Source: an uncultured Lachnospiraceae bacterium
GTDB lineage: Bacteria > Bacillota > Clostridia > Lachnospirales > Lachnospiraceae
Direction of reading: 5' to 3'
DNA: 8,059 nt
Assembly: GCA_947631075.1 (NCBI GenBank)
Contig: CANRJU010000109.1
Location: forward strand, 1 to 8,059
Shown here: positions 5,628 to 8,059 of the stretch, one piece after another
Layout: the number at the start of each line of letters is the position of its first letter
How positions within the stretch are numbered: the stretch's first letter is position 1
Notes under the pieces: model-generated
What the model was told of the DNA's origin: nothing
Seen by the model: the letters and a program-made list of their open reading frames with translations, nothing else
Database searches by the model: none
Translations under genes and position numbers: made by a program

Positions 5628-5649
5628 CAAAGGGAGTATGCTCCCTTTG
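5628..5649 (-). promoter_or_regulatory. Perfect 9-bp hairpin in the leader of the second ATPase
   Basis: CAAAGGGAG and CTCCCTTTG are perfect inverted arms around a 4-base loop. The element lies between the predicted transcription start (near 5682) and the start codon (5583), so it would fold in the mRNA leader 45 bases before ATG. It could be an operator in DNA or an RNA structure. There is no T-run after it, so it is not a simple terminator. Confidence 0.5.
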
Positions 5650-5688
5650 CGAACCGCGTCCGCTCCGACTAATCTAAATTATGATTTT

Positions 5689-5717
5689 ATTATAGTTGAA
5701 ATTTCTTCAAATATCAA
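5689..5717 (-). promoter_or_regulatory. Promoter of the second ATPase
   Basis: On the minus strand, TTGATA (complement of 5712-5717) and a perfect TATAAT (complement of 5689-5694) are separated by 17 bases. The spacer contains TTGAAGAAATTTCAA, a 5-bp-armed near-palindrome that could be a binding site. The predicted leader is about 100 bases long and contains the hairpin at 5628-5649. Confidence 0.7.
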
Positions 5718-5882
5718 TGACCCAGCGCGGAATTTTTACTTTTTTTCAGCTCGACCACACCACCCACTACAGCTTACCTCCTCATTTTTCTATTCTAAAA
5801 TTCGGAAAATAAAAATTTCAGAAAAAATTCCCGAAATTTATTACGAATTTTATGCTTATGATGCATTTCGGATACATGTGTG
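5718..5882. other. Divergent intergenic stretch without a gene
   Basis: This is A+T-rich, with T-runs (5734-5747) and three copies of the word TTCGG or its complement CCGAA (near 5811, 5831 and 5866) that may be regulator half-sites. On the minus strand GAGGAGG is followed after nine bases by GTG and a 17-codon open frame; with no homology to judge by, I do not call it. No terminator or RNA gene was recognised. Confidence 0.35.
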
Positions 5883-5891
5883 TGATATTAT
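5883..5891 (+). promoter_or_regulatory. Extended -10 element upstream of the ABC transporter gene
   Basis: TGATATTAT is an extended -10 (TG, one base, TATTAT at 5886-5891). The best -35 in register is only TGCATT (5862-5867, spacer 18), so the promoter may rely on the extended -10 or on an activator. Transcription would begin near 5897-5899, just before GGGGAGGG, giving a very short leader to the ATG at 5911. Confidence 0.45.
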
Positions 5892-5910
5892 ATATGTAGG
5901 GGAGGGCGTT

Positions 5911-6018
5911 ATGTCCCTGATGCAAAAAACACTCGCGAGAAACAAGAGACACATTGACAGAAATGAGGTGAAATCAAAATGGAAGAAAAAAAACCTACCA
6001 TTGAATTACAGAACATAA
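5911..6018 (+). CDS. Short basic upstream ORF overlapping the ABC transporter start
   Basis: This encodes 35 residues, starting MSLMQKTLARNKRHID and ending with TAA at 6016-6018. Eleven residues are Lys or Arg and only two are acidic. The ATG follows GGGGAGGG (5899-5906), the strongest ribosome binding site in this area. The ORF overlaps the transporter gene by 40 bases in another frame, and the transporter site GAGGTG (5965-5970) lies inside it. It could be a leader peptide or a means of coupling translation to the transporter. I recognise no family, it has no signal peptide or membrane segment, and it may be non-functional. The same frame is open back to 5638 but lacks a start site and a promoter there. 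Confidence 0.4.
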   Translation: MSLMQKTLARNKRHIDRNEVKSKWKKKNLPLNYRT

Positions 6019-8059
6019 GCAAAAGCTACTATTCCGAAACGGCGGTAACCCAGGCCCTCCGCAAAGTGAACCTGTCGTTTCGAATAGGAGAATTTGTCGC
6101 CATCACCGGCGAGAGCGGAAGCGGCAAATCTACATTATTAAACATTATTGGCGGCATGGATTCCTTTGATGAGGGTGAAATGTACATCAACGGGGAGCCC
6201 ACCTTCCAGTACGACGACCTGGACTGGGAGGACTACCGCCGCACTAAGATCGGCTATGTGTTCCAGGATTACAGCCTGATCGGCCACTACAGCGTTCTGG
6301 ACAACGTCATGAGCGCCCTTGTCATCATGGGCGCGGAACAGGAAGCCGCTAGGGAAATGGCGCGGAAATATTTAGAGCAGGTGGGACTTGAAAAATATGA
6401 GAACCACCGGGCCACTGAGCTCTCCAGCGGCCAGAAGCAGCGCCTCTCCATCGCCAGGGCCCTGGCCAAAAACACGGATATCATCGTGGCGGACGAGCCC
6501 ACGGGAAACTTAGACAGCGAGACGGGAAACCAGATTGTCTCCCTTTTGAAAGAGCTGTCCGCGGATCATCTGGTCATCATGGTCACGCACAATTACGAGC
6601 AGGCCGAGCCCTATGTGACCCACAAGGTCCGCATCCACGACGGACAGGTCATCTCGGACGTCTTAGTCAACGAGCAGAATCCGGAGGATTTTTCTAAGGA
6701 GTGGGAAACGCTTCCGCTCCAGGAAATGGACCGCCGCTGGAAGAACCGCGTCGCCGCTCTTTTTGCCCGGCGCAACCGCAAGACCCAGCCGGGAAGGGCC
6801 TTTTTGTTCACGTTCTTTTTATTTATCATCTCCGCGGCCTCCTTCCTGTTCATCGGGGAACTGCTCACGCAAAAAGACGACTACCACACAAGAGCCTATT
6901 CCAAGTCCACCTTCGCCAGAGAGGACGATACCCGCATCAGCGTAAAGCGGTCGGACGGCGCGCCCATCACCGATGAGGACATCCGGACGTTCTCATCCAT
7001 CCGCAACGTGAAGCAGGTAGATTCCTGCGATCTGGCCAATGACGTAAACTATTACATGACAGAGGACAAGGACTATGAGTACCATTACGCTCTTACGTCA
7101 TCAGGTGATGGCGTCAGTGAAAAAGTCTTTTTCCTGAACAATTCCCGGTTTATGAAGTCCGCGGACTGCATCAGCCAGGACGACCTGGCCTCCGGACGGC
7201 TGCCGGAGAAGCGGAATGAAATTGTCCTGTACACAACAGAAAATGGGGAACAGCTAATGCAGGGTTCCACGATAACCTGCTATTTCGCTGCCCCTAACCT
7301 GTGGGGAGAAGGGCAATATTATTTTACCGATCTTACCGTTGTGGGGCTCTTAAAAGAGGAAACCGACCAGGTGTATTTCTCCAAAGACCTCTGCCTTATG
7401 CTGACCACCCCGTTCATCAACGCGAACTACACCCTGTATACGAAATATGATTCTTCTCTGAAAACATATATATATAAAACTAACTTAATTCCCGTGCTCG
7501 ACGAATCTCCCACAAACAATGCTCCGGAGGAGGGGAACGCCATAATCTCCTTAGCATTTTATCTGGATAAGAGACCTAATCTCGATCACACACCTTTTGT
7601 ATTTCAGGAAATAGATGAGAAGGGGAATCCCAAAGGCGATCCCGACAATGACATCCTTCATCTCTCTGTTGGTCCCGGAACCAGAAGAATGGATTACACC
7701 AGCCGATTTATGGAGGTAAGCCCGGAATTTTACGCCAAATACTGCCAAAAGGAATGCGTGAACTATCAGGCGTCCCTGTACCTGACCAGCTACGCGAAAA
7801 CAGACGCGGTTCTGAAAGCGCTGGAGAAAAAAGGTTACATCGGCGTCAGCACCTACCGCATCAGCACGACAAACTATCTGGAAGAGCTGGTAAACCAGCG
7901 GCTGATCATCATCGGCATCTGCGCTTTTGGCCTGATTGCCCTGCTGCTGGCGGAAGTCCTGATTCTCCGGTCCCTCATGAGGATCCGCGTAAAGGATTAT
8001 TTTGTGCTGAAATTTATCGGCATGAAAATGCAGGTCATCAAAAAAATCAGCTATTTTGA
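5979..8059 (+). CDS. ABC transporter, fused ATP-binding and FtsX/MacB-like permease (partial, 3' end beyond window)
   Basis: The frame is open from ATG 5979 to the window end: 693 residues plus two bases, with no stop. GAGGTG eight bases upstream sets the start. Residues 1-228 are an ATP-binding domain of the MacB/LolD type: Walker A GESGSGKST (44-52), Q-loop Gln96, signature LSSGQKQR (148-155), Walker B IIVADEP with Glu173, D-loop NLDS (177-180) and His204. A basic linker precedes membrane helix 1 (about 274-296, AFLFTFFLFIISAASFLFIG). A region of about 345 residues without membrane helices, likely extracellular, follows. Helix 2 begins near 642 (LIIIGICAFGLIALLLAEVL) and leads into the FtsX-like loop VLKFIGMKMQVIKKI. 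MacB-type proteins have four helices, so two are probably beyond the edge. They use ATP to move signals or peptides across the envelope rather than pumping through a pore; antimicrobial peptide defence is one common role, unproven here. Confidence 0.9.
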   Translation, partial: MEEKKPTIELQNISKSYYSETAVTQALRKVNLSFRIGEFVAITGESGSGKSTLLNIIGGMDSFDEGEMYINGEPTFQYDDLDWEDYRRTKIGYVFQDYSLIGHYSVLDNVMSALVIMGAEQEAAREMARKYLEQVGLEKYENHRATELSSGQKQRLSIARALAKNTDIIVADEPTGNLDSETGNQIVSLLKELSADHLVIMVTHNYEQAEPYVTHKVRIHDGQVISDVLVNEQNPEDFSKEWETLPLQEMDRRWKNRVAALFARRNRKTQPGRAFLFTFFLFIISAASFLFIGELLTQKDDYHTRAYSKSTFAREDDTRISVKRSDGAPITDEDIRTFSSIRNVKQVDSCDLANDVNYYMTEDKDYEYHYALTSSGDGVSEKVFFLNNSRFMKSADCISQDDLASGRLPEKRNEIVLYTTENGEQLMQGSTITCYFAAPNLWGEGQYYFTDLTVVGLLKEETDQVYFSKDLCLMLTTPFINANYTLYTKYDSSLKTYIYKTNLIPVLDESPTNNAPEEGNAIISLAFYLDKRPNLDHTPFVFQEIDEKGNPKGDPDNDILHLSVGPGTRRMDYTSRFMEVSPEFYAKYCQKECVNYQASLYLTSYAKTDAVLKALEKKGYIGVSTYRISTTNYLEELVNQRLIIIGICAFGLIALLLAEVLILRSLMRIRVKDYFVLKFIGMKMQVIKKISYF

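Noticed and set aside
5729..5782. Minus-strand 17-codon frame starting GTG after a GAGGAGG site
   Set aside because: Good ribosome binding site but no promoter, no recognisable product and too short to judge alone.
5638..5910. Longer version of the micro-ORF starting at 5638
   Set aside because: It would start in the leader hairpin of the opposite gene and run through both promoters, with no ribosome binding site for a protein start; only the part from 5911 has one.
7754..8059. 101-codon plus-strand frame at the right edge
   Set aside because: It overlaps the transporter coding frame, which stays open to the edge and shows membrane and FtsX-like sequence there.

Overview
The window looks like a chromosomal segment from a low-to-moderate GC Gram-positive of the class Clostridia, most likely Lachnospiraceae-like. 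This is an inference from several traits: strong GGAGG-type ribosome binding sites, clean TTGNNN/TANNAT promoters with 17-bp spacers, a CsrA-family protein of the short divergent type, a Clostridia-style aldo/keto reductase with ferredoxin clusters, and DUF4143 ATPases. No rRNA, tRNA, transposase or CRISPR array was seen.

Layout. Positions 1-182 (minus) hold the 5' part of a csrA-like gene that runs off the left edge. From 183 to 978 I see no convincing gene. This gap holds a GGA-rich csrA leader, a very A+T-rich stretch bounded by two related 25-bp palindromic repeats (312-336 and 680-704), a candidate minus-strand promoter with an overlapping palindrome (858-909), and a long-range inverted repeat (912-966). 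Positions 979-1350 (minus) encode a small XRE-family regulator. Positions 1506-1628 are four tandem copies of a 30-32-bp unit, the last of which is the 3' end of the next gene. Positions 1596-2783 (minus) encode an aldo/keto reductase with two C-terminal 4Fe-4S motifs.

Positions 2784-3041 form a divergent regulatory region. It has a reductase promoter pointing left, five 23-bp direct repeats in exact head-to-tail phase (2871-2985), and a promoter pointing right whose -35 hexamer is the end of the fifth repeat. This drives an AAA_14/DUF4143 ATPase (3042-4316, plus). A second, distantly related AAA_14/DUF4143 ATPase (4351-5583, minus) converges on it across a 34-bp gap holding a strong hairpin. 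Each ATPase combines a P-loop NTPase module with a C-terminal PD-(D/E)XK-like motif.

From 5584 to 5978 lie the promoter and a leader hairpin of the second ATPase, and then a rightward extended -10 element. A short, very basic upstream ORF (5911-6018) overlaps the start of a large ABC transporter gene (5979 to beyond 8059). The transporter fuses an ATP-binding domain to an FtsX/MacB-like permease in one chain and is cut by the right edge.

The genes do not form one obvious pathway. The most unusual parts are the 23-bp repeat array built into the promoter of the first ATPase, the convergent pair of unlike DUF4143 ATPases, and the tandem duplication that carries the reductase stop codon.
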